Origin: Bacteroidales bacterium KA00251
GTDB lineage: Bacteria > Bacteroidota > Bacteroidia > Bacteroidales > Porphyromonadaceae
Direction of reading: 5' to 3'
Assembly: GCA_001552775.1 (NCBI GenBank)
Contig: KQ959279.1
Coordinates: 165,442-216,885, forward strand
Length of the DNA stretch: 51,444 nt
Shown here: positions 15,870 through 24,786 of the stretch, piece after piece
Layout: every line of letters starts with the position of its first letter
How positions within the stretch are numbered: position 1 is the first letter of the stretch
Notes under the pieces: model-generated
Seen by the model: the letters and a program-made list of their open reading frames with translations, nothing else
What the model was told of the DNA's origin: nothing
The model's database searches: none
Position numbers and translations under genes: made by a program

Positions 15870-18344
15870 TTAAAGATTGAGTAGTTTGTAGCTTTTCCCA
15901 TTGACTTGCAGTATGTATACAGTGCCCATTGGGAGAGGGAAACGATCTCCTTCATAGCAATACTTGGAGAAGAGACGGAGTCCCTCAAGGGTGTAGAGAG
16001 AGACATTGCCTTCCTTGGTTACTACCACTTCATTGCCTCTTATTACAAAAGGCAGAGGTTGCTTCTCTACGATCTGGCTTCCATTGGGATCTTTTTCCTT
16101 TACGTTTACCTTCACATTGTCGATCTGATAGGTGGTAGTTGCTTTGGATGCACCATCACCTTGATATTCAAAGAGGATAAAACTATTAGCACTACCTTTT
16201 GGAAGAGACAAAGACTCCTTCATAAATGTTTCGCCATACCCTGATGCTGGCTCTGTAGCTACGATCTTCTTTAGCTCCTTCACGAGTTTACCTGTAGCAT
16301 CATACAGATTCACTGATAGCGAAGCACCATTGGCAAATCCCACTTTGTAGTCAAAGTGCAATTCATATTCTTTGGCGGCATCCATTGCTACAAGAGGAGA
16401 GATAAGCCCCACTACGAGTTTTCCTTCTGCTTTATAGCCTGTCATCTGTATATAGCTATTGTCATCGCGAGTTTTGATAACCCATGAGCGCGTTCCTTCG
16501 AGGGCTTGAGAAGACCATCCTGAAGGCATTTGCTTGCTTTCAAAGTCTTCATTCAAATCAATTGGTGTGGCTGCCGTATCAAAGGTGTAGCTCTTCTCTT
16601 CAGGAGTATCGCCACCTCCCTCTCCTTGCACTTCTGCTTTGAGAGGTACTACCTGTGTCACTGTTCCACTCTTGAGGATCAACTCTGTACTGAAAACGCC
16701 TTTTTTAGTTGCTTCAAAGTGAACCTGTACAGTTCCGCCTGATGCTGGGAGGGTATTTTTATCAATTGTGAAGCCTTTGTTTTCTTTTAGGCTCAGAGCA
16801 ATCTCTTCAGTAAGCCCTTTTCCAACAATGGTAAGTGGAAGATTGTCATCCTCACCTATCATAAAAGGTGTTTCGAAATCTATCTCCTTTGGACTAACTT
16901 CTATACGAGAAGCTGGGAGTGAACTTTCGCTATATACACGGATATTATCAAGTTGGTATGCGGTGGTACGCTTATTTGCTTTCTCATGTGTATCATTTCC
17001 GTTGTACTCAAATGCTATAAAGCAATCATCGGTACCACGTGGAAGAAGAAGCTCCATTGTGCTGAGATTCTTTTTCCACACTTCATTGTCGTTATGAGAA
17101 AGTCTTGTAAGCTCTTGTATAGGTTTACCTGTAGCATCAAGTAGCTTTATTGCAAGTTCTGCTCCATTAGCGAAGGCCCAGTTATAATCAAATGAGAGCG
17201 TATAATCCTTTGTGGGGTCCATGTCGATGAGAGGAGTCACCACAGCGGTCTGCACCTCTAGTCCAAGTCCAAAAGGATTAATCTCAATCAGACGATTGCC
17301 ATTATACTTCTTTACTGTCCAAGAAAGACGAGCCTTTACTGTAGCCTCTGTCCAGTCTTTGGGCAGAGAAAAATCTGCTGTCTCCGTTTCAAAGTCTTCA
17401 TTCAGAGCCTTTGGAGTCATAGATGTAGAGACATTGTAGGGATTGTTTTTGTCTGCTCCCCTACCATAAAGTTTGGTAGTAGTAACGGTCTCTCCTGAGG
17501 TGGCTTTAAGCAGAGCAAAATGGTTTCCTCCTTTCATAGGCTTGAACGTCACGGTTACCTTACCGCCCTCCTTGGGAAGGGTACTAGGTTCTACAGTAAA
17601 CGCATCGCTTTCCTCTACAGAAAAAGCGATCTCTCCAGGGAGATTCCGTCCCAAATAAGAAATCTCCAGCGTTTGCGAAGATCCCAAGTCTCGTGTGTAA
17701 AAGTCATAGCTTTCTACACTTGCAGTAAGTTCTTTCTTAGCATCTGCAAAGTCAATCTCAATGTCGTCAATTTGATAGGTTGTGGTCAAGATAGGACCAG
17801 CAGCAGGATCATCGTTGCCCACGTATTCAAATGAGATATAGCCTGGCTCTGTGGTATCGGGGATAAACACTTTTCTCTCGTCCCAAAAAGGAGCAAAGCC
17901 TGCGTGATCTGCTTGAATAAACTCATCCAGCACCTTCACTTCTTTTCCTTCTTTATCAAGGAGCTTAGCAACCATCTTCGCACCATTGGCATGACCCGTG
18001 TGAAGCCAAAAAGCGAGGTGATACCCCACCCCATTATTCGGTGCAAATGCAATAAGCGGTGTAACGAGAGCTGTCGTACACTTCTTACCAGACTTATAGG
18101 CAGTCATTTGGGCATATTGGTTCTCATCAAAACTGCGGATCTCCCATTTACGATCGCCCTCGACAGAAACATTGAGCCATCCTTCGGGTATACTTCCCGA
18201 CTCAAAGTCCACCTTAATTGTCTTGCAGTCCACAGGAGTAGCTCCTGGTACAATCCCATAAGGATTGCTTTGCGCATGAACGTATACGACTCCATAGAAA
18301 AGGGTCATCAATACACATGCTGTAAATAGTAATGTTCTCTTCAT
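15870..18344 (-). CDS. T9SS-secreted protein with three cleaved-adhesin / choice-of-anchor-type domains
   Basis: I set the start at the ATG at 18344 because a signal peptide (MKRTLLFTACVLMTLFYG, cleavage after VHAQ) begins there; the frame is open 96 bp further but without signal-peptide logic. The 824-residue product has three homologous jelly-roll domains at about 43-205, 320-480 and 600-750. Each starts with DFES or DFET and ends with TTYQIDDIEI, TAYQLDNIRV or TTYQIDNVKV. This is the pattern of the cleaved adhesin domains of gingipains and HagA. Two immunoglobulin-like domains separate them. The last 60 residues form a T9SS type A sorting domain (VSLYTLEGLRLF, GTVYILQV). Expected location is the cell surface or vesicles; binding target unknown. 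Confidence 0.85.
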   Translation of the reverse strand: MKRTLLFTACVLMTLFYGVVYVHAQSNPYGIVPGATPVDCKTIKVDFESGSIPEGWLNVSVEGDRKWEIRSFDENQYAQMTAYKSGKKCTTALVTPLIAFAPNNGVGYHLAFWLHTGHANGAKMVAKLLDKEGKEVKVLDEFIQADHAGFAPFWDERKVFIPDTTEPGYISFEYVGNDDPAAGPILTTTYQIDDIEIDFADAKKELTASVESYDFYTRDLGSSQTLEISYLGRNLPGEIAFSVEESDAFTVEPSTLPKEGGKVTVTFKPMKGGNHFALLKATSGETVTTTKLYGRGADKNNPYNVSTSMTPKALNEDFETETADFSLPKDWTEATVKARLSWTVKKYNGNRLIEINPFGLGLEVQTAVVTPLIDMDPTKDYTLSFDYNWAFANGAELAIKLLDATGKPIQELTRLSHNDNEVWKKNLSTMELLLPRGTDDCFIAFEYNGNDTHEKANKRTTAYQLDNIRVYSESSLPASRIEVSPKEIDFETPFMIGEDDNLPLTIVGKGLTEEIALSLKENKGFTIDKNTLPASGGTVQVHFEATKKGVFSTELILKSGTVTQVVPLKAEVQGEGGGDTPEEKSYTFDTAATPIDLNEDFESKQMPSGWSSQALEGTRSWVIKTRDDNSYIQMTGYKAEGKLVVGLISPLVAMDAAKEYELHFDYKVGFANGASLSVNLYDATGKLVKELKKIVATEPASGYGETFMKESLSLPKGSANSFILFEYQGDGASKATTTYQIDNVKVNVKEKDPNGSQIVEKQPLPFVIRGNEVVVTKEGNVSLYTLEGLRLFSKYCYEGDRFPLPMGTVYILQVNGKSYKLLNL

Positions 18345-18459
18345 TAGAAAATTGGTATTTATGTTACTTTTTAAAACGCACAAAAAAAAACTGCTTACTG
18401 GTAACCTCCATTCGTATACCCATAAAAACAAAACACACAATCCAGATATGGATAGAGGT

Positions 18460-19179
18460 TCAATTTATACACGAAGGGTTAGCAAGGTAAGAATCTGCAC
18501 AGTAATAGCTACTCGTCAGTTCACTTGCAGAAAGAAACCGACAAAGGAGTTCCTCAGTATACTCTACTGCTTGATAAAGTTTCTCCTCAGCCCCCTCTTT
18601 AGTAGGCAGGTAGCTATTTATAAATATCAAGGCTTCTGTAGTATTTAAACGTACTTTTGTTCGCTCAGAATCACTGGTGGGATTTGCAAAGGGGCCGACT
18701 TCATCAACATATAGAGGAAGTCCCTCAACATTTAAACGCCCTCGCCCAATCCCTTCAAAGGGGTCTTCAGCTTCCCCACGTCTTAGAAGTACCTCTCGCC
18801 CTACAGCTGGGGCATGGAAAATTCCAAGAGAGTAACCAGTTTTGATGGAAATAAGGTTTCCCATATCCACAAGAGCATTGATTGAGTAAAGTCCTTTTCC
18901 ACTGACGATACGTCGTAGGAGTTGCTCTCCAGCAGGCCTATAGCGATTCGGGTCTTTGCCCAATAGTTTGTAGGCTTCTCGTGTATGGTAGATTGCGGGA
19001 ATACTCTTTATATCCTCCAAACGATATTGGAGTACAAGTTCGCCTATAGACTGCTCAATAGCCCTCTGTAACTCCATACAATAGGGACTATTCTTCACCT
19101 TCACCTCAAGCATAGCCATCCGAAAGTGAGGGATCGTCTCTGCAAACTGAGTAGAAAAAGTTAATGTATGTGGTATCAC
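18460..19179 (-). CDS. B3/B4 tRNA-binding domain protein (possible trans-editing factor)
   Basis: The 239-residue protein matches the B3/B4 domain of phenylalanyl-tRNA synthetase beta subunit, with IPAIYHTREAYKLLGKDPNRYRPAGEQLLRR and LVDMGNLISIKTGYSLGIFHA. Free-standing B3/B4 proteins are thought to hydrolyse mischarged tRNA, but substrates are mostly unknown. The start is a GTG that overlaps the obg stop codon (GTGA), which implies translational coupling to obg. It is the last gene of the operon that begins at 24421. Confidence 0.8.
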   Translation of the reverse strand: MIPHTLTFSTQFAETIPHFRMAMLEVKVKNSPYCMELQRAIEQSIGELVLQYRLEDIKSIPAIYHTREAYKLLGKDPNRYRPAGEQLLRRIVSGKGLYSINALVDMGNLISIKTGYSLGIFHAPAVGREVLLRRGEAEDPFEGIGRGRLNVEGLPLYVDEVGPFANPTSDSERTKVRLNTTEALIFINSYLPTKEGAEEKLYQAVEYTEELLCRFLSASELTSSYYCADSYLANPSCIN

Positions 19180-20345
19180 AGATCAAGCCCCATCTCCTCC
19201 TTTATGTCGTCATCCCACTCAATATCGAGCAGTTCTCCATCTTCACTCAATGAAGAATTATCAGTCTCCTCTTCTTTTTCGGCAAGAGGTTGCCCCAACT
19301 GATCTTGTGCAAGAGGTGAATGTACAATTTCGGTATTGTCGTAAGGAAGAGGTTTATTGAGTTCTTTCCACAAAAGATCAAGTAGCTCAGTCATTCCTTT
19401 CCCTGTGACAGCAGATATAAAGCAGTGAGGAACGCCTTCAGGAAGTTCGTGCTTTCTCCACTCTATAATCTCTTCATCGGCAAGATCGCACTTTGTAATC
19501 GCCAGTACCATTCGTTTTTGCAGGAGTTGCTCTTCATATTGAGCAAGTTCATTGCAAAGAATCTCAAAATCCTTGGCAATGTCTTCCGCATCAATAGGGA
19601 TCGTTAGCAAAAGAATGGAGTTTCTCTCAATATGGCGCAAAAAGCGTAGGCCAAGCCCCTTTCCCTCTGATGCTCCCTCTATAATACCTGGAATATCGGC
19701 CATCACAAAGGATTTTCCCTCACGATAGCTTACAATCCCCACGCTTGGCACAAGAGTTGTAAAGGGATAGTTGGCTATTTTGGGTTTTGCTGCACTCACT
19801 GCAGCAAGGAGTGTAGACTTACCGGCATTGGGAAAGCCAACAAGACCCACATCTGCAAGAGTCTTTAATTGAAAGATAAAAGTTGCTTCCTTGGCCGCAC
19901 CTCCCTTTTGAGCTGTACGAGGAGCCTGATTAGTCGCACTCTTAAAGCGATCATTTCCCTTACCACCATAACCGCCTTCAAGAAGTATTTTCTCCTCTCC
20001 ATGGCGAGTTAGCTCCATTACAAAGTTCCCTGTCTCTGCATCGTATATAGCAGTTCCTTCTGGGACTTCTATATAAAGATCCTTACCAGAGGCTCCCGTT
20101 TTGAGAGCTCCTCCGCCAGACTCTCCATTCTCAGCGAAGAGATGCCGATTGTAGCGAAGATGTATAAGGGTCCAGTAGTTGCGGTTAGCACGGACGTAAA
20201 TACTTCCTCCTCTTCCGCCATCCCCCCCATCAGGTCCTCCTTTAGGGATGTACTTTTCGCGCCGAAAGTGCACAGAGCCATTTCCGCCCCTGCCAGAGCG
20301 ACAGAAGATCTTTGCGTAGTCTACAAAATTTGCTTCGTTTGCCAA
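19176..20345 (-). CDS. obg: Obg GTPase, ribosome maturation
   Basis: Obg (CgtA/ObgE) assists late 50S subunit assembly and links growth to GTP/ppGpp. The glycine-rich Obg fold fills about 1-160 (FCRSGRGGNGSVHFRREK, GGPDGGDGGRGG). The G domain follows with GFPNAGKST (G1), a Thr in the FTTLVPSVG switch (G2), DIPGIIEGAS (G3) and TKCD (G4). An acidic tail ends the protein. No ATG is available; the frame is open to 20402, but the TTG at 20345 yields MANEANFVDYAKIFCRSG, matching family N-termini, so I chose it (389 residues). It follows adk by about 105 bp. Confidence 0.95.
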   Translation of the reverse strand: MANEANFVDYAKIFCRSGRGGNGSVHFRREKYIPKGGPDGGDGGRGGSIYVRANRNYWTLIHLRYNRHLFAENGESGGGALKTGASGKDLYIEVPEGTAIYDAETGNFVMELTRHGEEKILLEGGYGGKGNDRFKSATNQAPRTAQKGGAAKEATFIFQLKTLADVGLVGFPNAGKSTLLAAVSAAKPKIANYPFTTLVPSVGIVSYREGKSFVMADIPGIIEGASEGKGLGLRFLRHIERNSILLLTIPIDAEDIAKDFEILCNELAQYEEQLLQKRMVLAITKCDLADEEIIEWRKHELPEGVPHCFISAVTGKGMTELLDLLWKELNKPLPYDNTEIVHSPLAQDQLGQPLAEKEEETDNSSLSEDGELLDIEWDDDIKEEMGLDL

Positions 20346-20450
20346 AGTACAATTGTCTATAGTATCTAGTTTACCCTCTCTCCACTTTGTTTGAAGGAGC
20401 AAAGAAAAGGTATTGCCTTAAAGAGTAATGGTTCTAAGTCCCTCACAACA

Positions 20451-21026
20451 TTAGGAACAGATTTTTTCCATCTCTTCGTGCAGACGATGTGCGATTTCTT
20501 CTATTTCACCTACACCATTGATGCGGTGATGCTTACCCTTGCCATGATAATGATCGACGATAGGCTCAGTTTGGCTATGGTACACCTTGAGACGATTGTT
20601 GATCGTATCAATGTTGTCATCACTTCTGCCCTCAATCTCTTTTCTCTTGAGGAGACGCTCTACAAGTTCTTCTTCTGGTACAGACAGCTCCAATAGAGCG
20701 GTTACACTCTGCCCATTTTTTGCTAGTTTTTTATCCAAAGCTTCTGCCTGTGCTACTGTGCGCGGAAAGCCATCAAAAAGGAGTCCCTTGTCGTTGAGAT
20801 GTTCTTTAATGAGTTTTTCCATCATGTCAATAATGACCTCATCAGGTACCAAACTCCCTTTTTCTATAAACTTCTTTGCTGTGAGACCTAGAGGCGACTC
20901 GGCTGCGATTTCTTGTCTTAGTATCTCACCTGTGGAGACCAACATAAGATTATAGTGTGAGGCAAGATTCTTGCCCTGCGTGCCTTTTCCACTTCCTGGA
21001 GGGCCAAAGAGTATAATGTTGACCAT
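20451..21026 (-). CDS. adk: Adenylate kinase
   Basis: Adenylate kinase balances ATP, ADP and AMP in the cytoplasm. The 191-residue protein has the P-loop GPPGSGKGTQ at 8-17, the AMP-site segment STGEILRQEI, FDGFPRTVAQAEALD and RKEIEGRSDDN in a short LID. It is the short-LID form without zinc cysteines, as usual in Bacteroidota. The gene sits 11 bp after hpt in the same direction. Confidence 0.97.
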   Translation of the reverse strand: MVNIILFGPPGSGKGTQGKNLASHYNLMLVSTGEILRQEIAAESPLGLTAKKFIEKGSLVPDEVIIDMMEKLIKEHLNDKGLLFDGFPRTVAQAEALDKKLAKNGQSVTALLELSVPEEELVERLLKRKEIEGRSDDNIDTINNRLKVYHSQTEPIVDHYHGKGKHHRINGVGEIEEIAHRLHEEMEKICS

Positions 21027-21037
21027 AATTTCTACTA

Positions 21038-21577
21038 TTATTCTTCAAGTATGTATATGTCTTTGAGAAGACGACCTCGCTCGTTGTAGTCGAGACCATG
21101 TCCTACGATAAACTTGTTATCTATTTTCAATCCCACAAAATCTGCCTCTATATCATTGCAGAGGGCACTTTCCTTAAGGAGCATCGTAGCAATGTAAACC
21201 TCTTCTGCCCCTTCGCTAAGATACTTATCTTTTAAGCACTTCATCGTGTACCCTGTGTCAATAAGGTCTTCCACGATCACCACAGTTTTTCCCTCAAGAG
21301 GTACTGTCAGGGGCATTACCTCCTTGAGTGCGAAGGTACTAGATGTCCCCTCATACGAGGAATAGCGTGCAAATGCCACTTCATAGTCGCCATCAACTTC
21401 GCGCAATAGCTCTGCAGCAAACATAAAAGCACCATTCATGATGCATACAAAGAGAAGCTCTCTGCCACCTAGTTTTTCTTCGATCTCTTTCGAGAGTCTT
21501 TTTATCGCCTTGTCGATCTGCTCGGCAGGGAGATAGGGTACAAAGGTAAGGTCGTGGATCTGTATTTTTTCTTTCAT
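21038..21577 (-). CDS. hpt: Hypoxanthine phosphoribosyltransferase
   Basis: The enzyme makes IMP or GMP from hypoxanthine or guanine and PRPP. The 179-residue protein includes CIMNGAFMFAAELLRE (substrate loop), VVIVEDLIDTGYTMKCL (PRPP-binding motif) and FVGLKIDNKFIVGHGLDYNERGRLL (purine site), all in the order of the family. With adk next to it, this part of the operon serves purine salvage. It lies 30 bp after the ABC permease gene. Confidence 0.95.
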   Translation of the reverse strand: MKEKIQIHDLTFVPYLPAEQIDKAIKRLSKEIEEKLGGRELLFVCIMNGAFMFAAELLREVDGDYEVAFARYSSYEGTSSTFALKEVMPLTVPLEGKTVVIVEDLIDTGYTMKCLKDKYLSEGAEEVYIATMLLKESALCNDIEADFVGLKIDNKFIVGHGLDYNERGRLLKDIYILEE

Positions 21578-21607
21578 ACAATGATTTTGCCATCTTTATA
21601 GTGAGCA

Positions 21608-22957
21608 TTACTTATAAAAGAGCCATCTTGCCATCTCTTTGAGCGTAGGCTTCTTACCATACATCAGTATGCCTACACGGTAGATCTTGGCACTTATCCA
21701 CAGCATAGCAAAGGTGGAGAGGTAAAGAAGCACAAGACTCAACACTTGCTGCCACACGGGTACTCCTGCAGGGATACGTACCAACATAGCTACGGGAGAT
21801 GTAAAGGGAATGATCGAGCACCATACAGCCATGGTACCATTGGGGTTGTTCATACTACCAAAGCCCGAATAAAAAGCAACCATGAGAACAATCATAATTG
21901 GCATCATAAACTGATTAGCATCCTCATCGCTACTCATCGAAGCGGCTATCGCAGCATAAAGTGATGCATAAAGCAGATACCCCCCCACAAAGTAAAGAAG
22001 AAACATGAGAATAAGGTGAGGAATATTGATCCCTGCAATGACCTCTAGTACATTTTGCATATCCGCTAAGAAGGAAGCATCCATGCCAGCCATCATGCCT
22101 CCAGTGGGATTTTGCGAAACGATCTGCGAGATTGCGGATAAATCATAGAGTCCGCCAAAGGCAAAGAGAGAAAACACAAGGAACAGAACTCCCAAAAAGA
22201 GAGCCCAAATAAGAAGTTGGAAGATTCCCACAAGGGCTATCCCTACGATCTTTCCTCCCATCAAATCAATCGGTCGTACACTCGATACCATCCCCTCCAT
22301 AATGCGGCTTTTCTTTTCCTCCAATACGCCAGCCATAACTAGAGCTCCATATGAAGCCACATAGTTGAAACTTAGAAAAGCTAGCACGATGCCGATTATA
22401 CCTGCCACAATACCGCTACTCCGTTTGGTATTTCCCTGCTTATCCCACTTATAATTGTCAATGCTAAGTGAGACAGTGCACGCCTCCACTGTTTCCTGCA
22501 AATTGGGGATACCTGTCTCTTCCAGCTTTTTCTTAGTAAGGTAGTCAGAAAGGGTATCCTCAATAAGCGAAGTTACGCCTATGGGGATTTCGTTGTAGCC
22601 ATACAGCGTGATGGCCTTAGGATTATGAAGGAGATCGTCTGTTATCCTTAAGATGATAGTGGCCTCTTCGCTATTCTCTTTCCCTTCAGACTTAAAGTCC
22701 TCTAAGCTTTTGTGACTAGTAAAGAAACTATAGTCTGGGGTATCTTCAAAGAGAGAAGCATACTGTCCTGTTTCGTCAAGTATGGCAATTCTTTCTTTTG
22801 CTACGCTATTCATCGTCATCCATAGCACAAAGGCCATAACGGCGACCATAAGTATAGGCACCAAAATAGTCGTAACAAGAAAGGACTTCTTTCGCACTCG
22901 AACGAAAAACTCACGTCCTACGACGGTCCAAAACTTTTTTCGATTTAGTTTACTCAT
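21608..22957 (-). CDS. ABC-2 type exporter permease (NatB-like)
   Basis: The 449-residue membrane protein has one N-terminal helix (about 22-48), a large extracytoplasmic domain (about 50-185) and five or six C-terminal helices (about 187-430). MEGMVSSVRPIDLMGGKIVG before the core helices is typical of the ABC2_membrane_3/NatB group. The start ATG overlaps the end of the ATPase gene by 8 bp, so the two are translationally coupled and form one exporter. The substrate is unknown; NatAB relatives export sodium or drugs, but this cannot be read from the sequence. Confidence 0.85.
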   Translation of the reverse strand: MSKLNRKKFWTVVGREFFVRVRKKSFLVTTILVPILMVAVMAFVLWMTMNSVAKERIAILDETGQYASLFEDTPDYSFFTSHKSLEDFKSEGKENSEEATIILRITDDLLHNPKAITLYGYNEIPIGVTSLIEDTLSDYLTKKKLEETGIPNLQETVEACTVSLSIDNYKWDKQGNTKRSSGIVAGIIGIVLAFLSFNYVASYGALVMAGVLEEKKSRIMEGMVSSVRPIDLMGGKIVGIALVGIFQLLIWALFLGVLFLVFSLFAFGGLYDLSAISQIVSQNPTGGMMAGMDASFLADMQNVLEVIAGINIPHLILMFLLYFVGGYLLYASLYAAIAASMSSDEDANQFMMPIMIVLMVAFYSGFGSMNNPNGTMAVWCSIIPFTSPVAMLVRIPAGVPVWQQVLSLVLLYLSTFAMLWISAKIYRVGILMYGKKPTLKEMARWLFYK

Positions 22958-23888
22958 GGCTTTGGGGTGCCTCTTCTTGATGAGACTTTATAGTGTGAAT
23001 AAAAATGTCGTTCATTGAGGGAATTTCGGCTTCTAACGCCACAAGAGATACTCTTTCAGGTAGGAGATTGGGGATTTCTCTCACTTTCCTATCCTTCTCT
23101 AGTGTAACTCTCAAGACTTGCTTTCCTCCCTCAAAGTGGCTTTCAACTACATTAAAAGGAGCTAGCTCGTCTGGACTTAGAGGGGTCTCCGCGAGAAAAG
23201 CAATAGATACAATTCCACTATTGAAGCGATTTCTCACCTCACTAACCTCTCCACTCAGTACGATTTTCCCCTTATTTACGAGGGCAATATCATCACAGAT
23301 TTCTTCTACTGAGTGCATATTGTGGGTGGAAAAGATAATCGTCTTACCCTTCTGCTTCATTTCCAAAATTTCATTTTTGAGAAGATCAGCATTAATCGGA
23401 TCAAAGCCACTAAAAGGCTCATCGAAGATCAGTAAATCAGGTTCATGAATAACCGTACAAATAAACTGCACCTTCTGTTGCATTCCCTTACTCAGCTCTT
23501 CAACTTTGCGATTCCACCAAGACTGAATCCCTAATTTTTCAAACCATTCTTGTAGGCGCACTTTTGCCAACTTACCATCAATTCCCTTTAGTCGCGCAAG
23601 ATAGAGAGCTTGTTCTCCCACTTTCATCTTGCGATAAAGGCCTCTTTCCTCAGGTAAGTAGCCTATACGAGCAACATCATTTGCCTCAAAAGGACGTCCT
23701 CCAAAGAAAACTTGCCCCTTGTCAGGCGCCGTGATGCGATTAATTATACGAATAAGTGTAGTCTTCCCTGCTCCATTTGGACCAAGCAAGCCAAATATAG
23801 TACCCTCTCTCACCGCTACCGACACATGGTCGAGAGCTCGATAGCTACCATATTGCTTGACTACATCTTTTGTTTCTAGAAAATTCAT
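22950..23888 (-). CDS. ABC transporter ATP-binding protein (NatA-like)
   Basis: The 312-residue protein has Walker A GPNGAGKTT near 37, a Q-loop before GYLPEERGLYRKM, the signature LSKGMQQK, Walker B LLIFDEPFSGFDP and the switch His in STHNMHSVEE. After residue 215 there is a DUF4162-like C-terminal domain, usual for NatA-type ATPases of ABC-2 exporters. It pairs with the overlapping permease gene. Confidence 0.92.
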   Translation of the reverse strand: MNFLETKDVVKQYGSYRALDHVSVAVREGTIFGLLGPNGAGKTTLIRIINRITAPDKGQVFFGGRPFEANDVARIGYLPEERGLYRKMKVGEQALYLARLKGIDGKLAKVRLQEWFEKLGIQSWWNRKVEELSKGMQQKVQFICTVIHEPDLLIFDEPFSGFDPINADLLKNEILEMKQKGKTIIFSTHNMHSVEEICDDIALVNKGKIVLSGEVSEVRNRFNSGIVSIAFLAETPLSPDELAPFNVVESHFEGGKQVLRVTLEKDRKVREIPNLLPERVSLVALEAEIPSMNDIFIHTIKSHQEEAPQSHE

Positions 23889-23908
23889 CTTCCGAAGCTA
23901 TGAAAAAG

Positions 23909-24421
23909 TTAGTTTTCTCTTAATAGGCCATTCGTGTAGTGAGCACGAAGCTCACTATATAGGGGCATTTCAGGAATAAAATCACAATCCTCTGGTGTAC
24001 TACCTAGTAGGCAAACCACCTGCTGCATTCCATTGGTTAAGCAGAGCAAATCTACTTTATACACATGATTGTAAGCCAACAACTGGCTCCACATCTCCTT
24101 TTGAAGAGACAGGTGAGCCGCCTTGTACTCCACAAGTGCCCATGGTTTACCTCCCGTACCAAACACCACCGTATCGGTACGTCCACGACGAAGAGTCTCT
24201 GGCAAAGCAACCTCATTAGCAAAGGCATGCTCGGGATATCCACGATAGCGACAAAGATAGCTTACATAGTGCTGCCTTACCCACTCTTCGGGAGTGAGTC
24301 TGAGCCACTTTTTCCGGAGGGGGTCATACACAAAATCCTTTCCCCCGAACCCCTTAATAGAAAGTGGGGTGGGCGGAAGAGATAAGCGTGGTAACTCGTC
24401 TCGCTTATTTACGTCCTCCAT
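23909..24421 (-). CDS. Stand-alone HsdR N-terminal-like (PD-(D/E)xK) domain protein
   Basis: The 170-residue protein resembles the type I restriction enzyme R-subunit N-terminal domain (HSDR_N_2). It has LTPEEWVRQHYVSYL near 40 and RGRTDTVVFGTGGKPWALVEYKA near 80-102, which gives the D...ExK nuclease core (Asp of RTD, Glu-Tyr-Lys). No helicase domain and no HsdM or HsdS genes are nearby. Such single-domain proteins are common in Bacteroidota beside housekeeping genes, and a restriction role is doubtful. It is the first gene of the operon, 20 bp before the ABC ATPase. Confidence 0.75.
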   Translation of the reverse strand: MEDVNKRDELPRLSLPPTPLSIKGFGGKDFVYDPLRKKWLRLTPEEWVRQHYVSYLCRYRGYPEHAFANEVALPETLRRGRTDTVVFGTGGKPWALVEYKAAHLSLQKEMWSQLLAYNHVYKVDLLCLTNGMQQVVCLLGSTPEDCDFIPEMPLYSELRAHYTNGLLREN

Positions 24422-24494
24422 GAAAGAGAGATTTTAGAGAACTCTTTGTCCCCTCTGAATTACTATACATTGTCATTCTTTGCAAAGTACGCAA

Positions 24495-24502
24495 CAAAGT
24501 TA
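24495..24502 (-). promoter_or_regulatory. Probable -7 box of the HsdR-like/ABC/hpt/adk/obg operon
   Basis: The minus strand reads TAACTTTG, a full match to TAnnTTTG, about 75 nt upstream of the first start codon of the operon. A -33 TTG is not evident. Confidence 0.45.
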
Positions 24503-24735
24503 CACATTTATGCAATAGCACCCTCATCGTTTGGGAAGGATAAGAGAAAAGGTAAGATCTAGAGAAAAAGCTTGTTCCAAAATGAGCTCTAAAAGCAGGC
24601 AAGACTTCCTCTCGAAAGACGATCATCCCCGCCTTAACAGATCAAAGTCTTCCTCTTATATACCTATAGATTATCATCATTCCAAAGCAACTCAAAAAAA
24701 ATGCTATTACACAACACCATAAAAGAAAAAAATAC

Positions 24736-24743
24736 TAACTTTG
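24736..24743 (+). promoter_or_regulatory. Probable -7 box of the outer-membrane protein gene
   Basis: TAACTTTG on the plus strand, 43 nt upstream of the ATG at 24787, matches the Bacteroidota -7 consensus. The upstream A-rich DNA shows no clear -33 TTG. The stretch 24503-24735 contains nothing else that I recognise. Confidence 0.55.
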
Positions 24744-24786
24744 AGGCGCAATAAAATCCAACAATCATAAAAGAGTTAGAGACATA

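Noticed and set aside
23909-24421. Type I restriction-modification locus
   Set aside because: Only the N-terminal-type domain is present; helicase, methylase and specificity genes are missing, and the neighbours are housekeeping genes.
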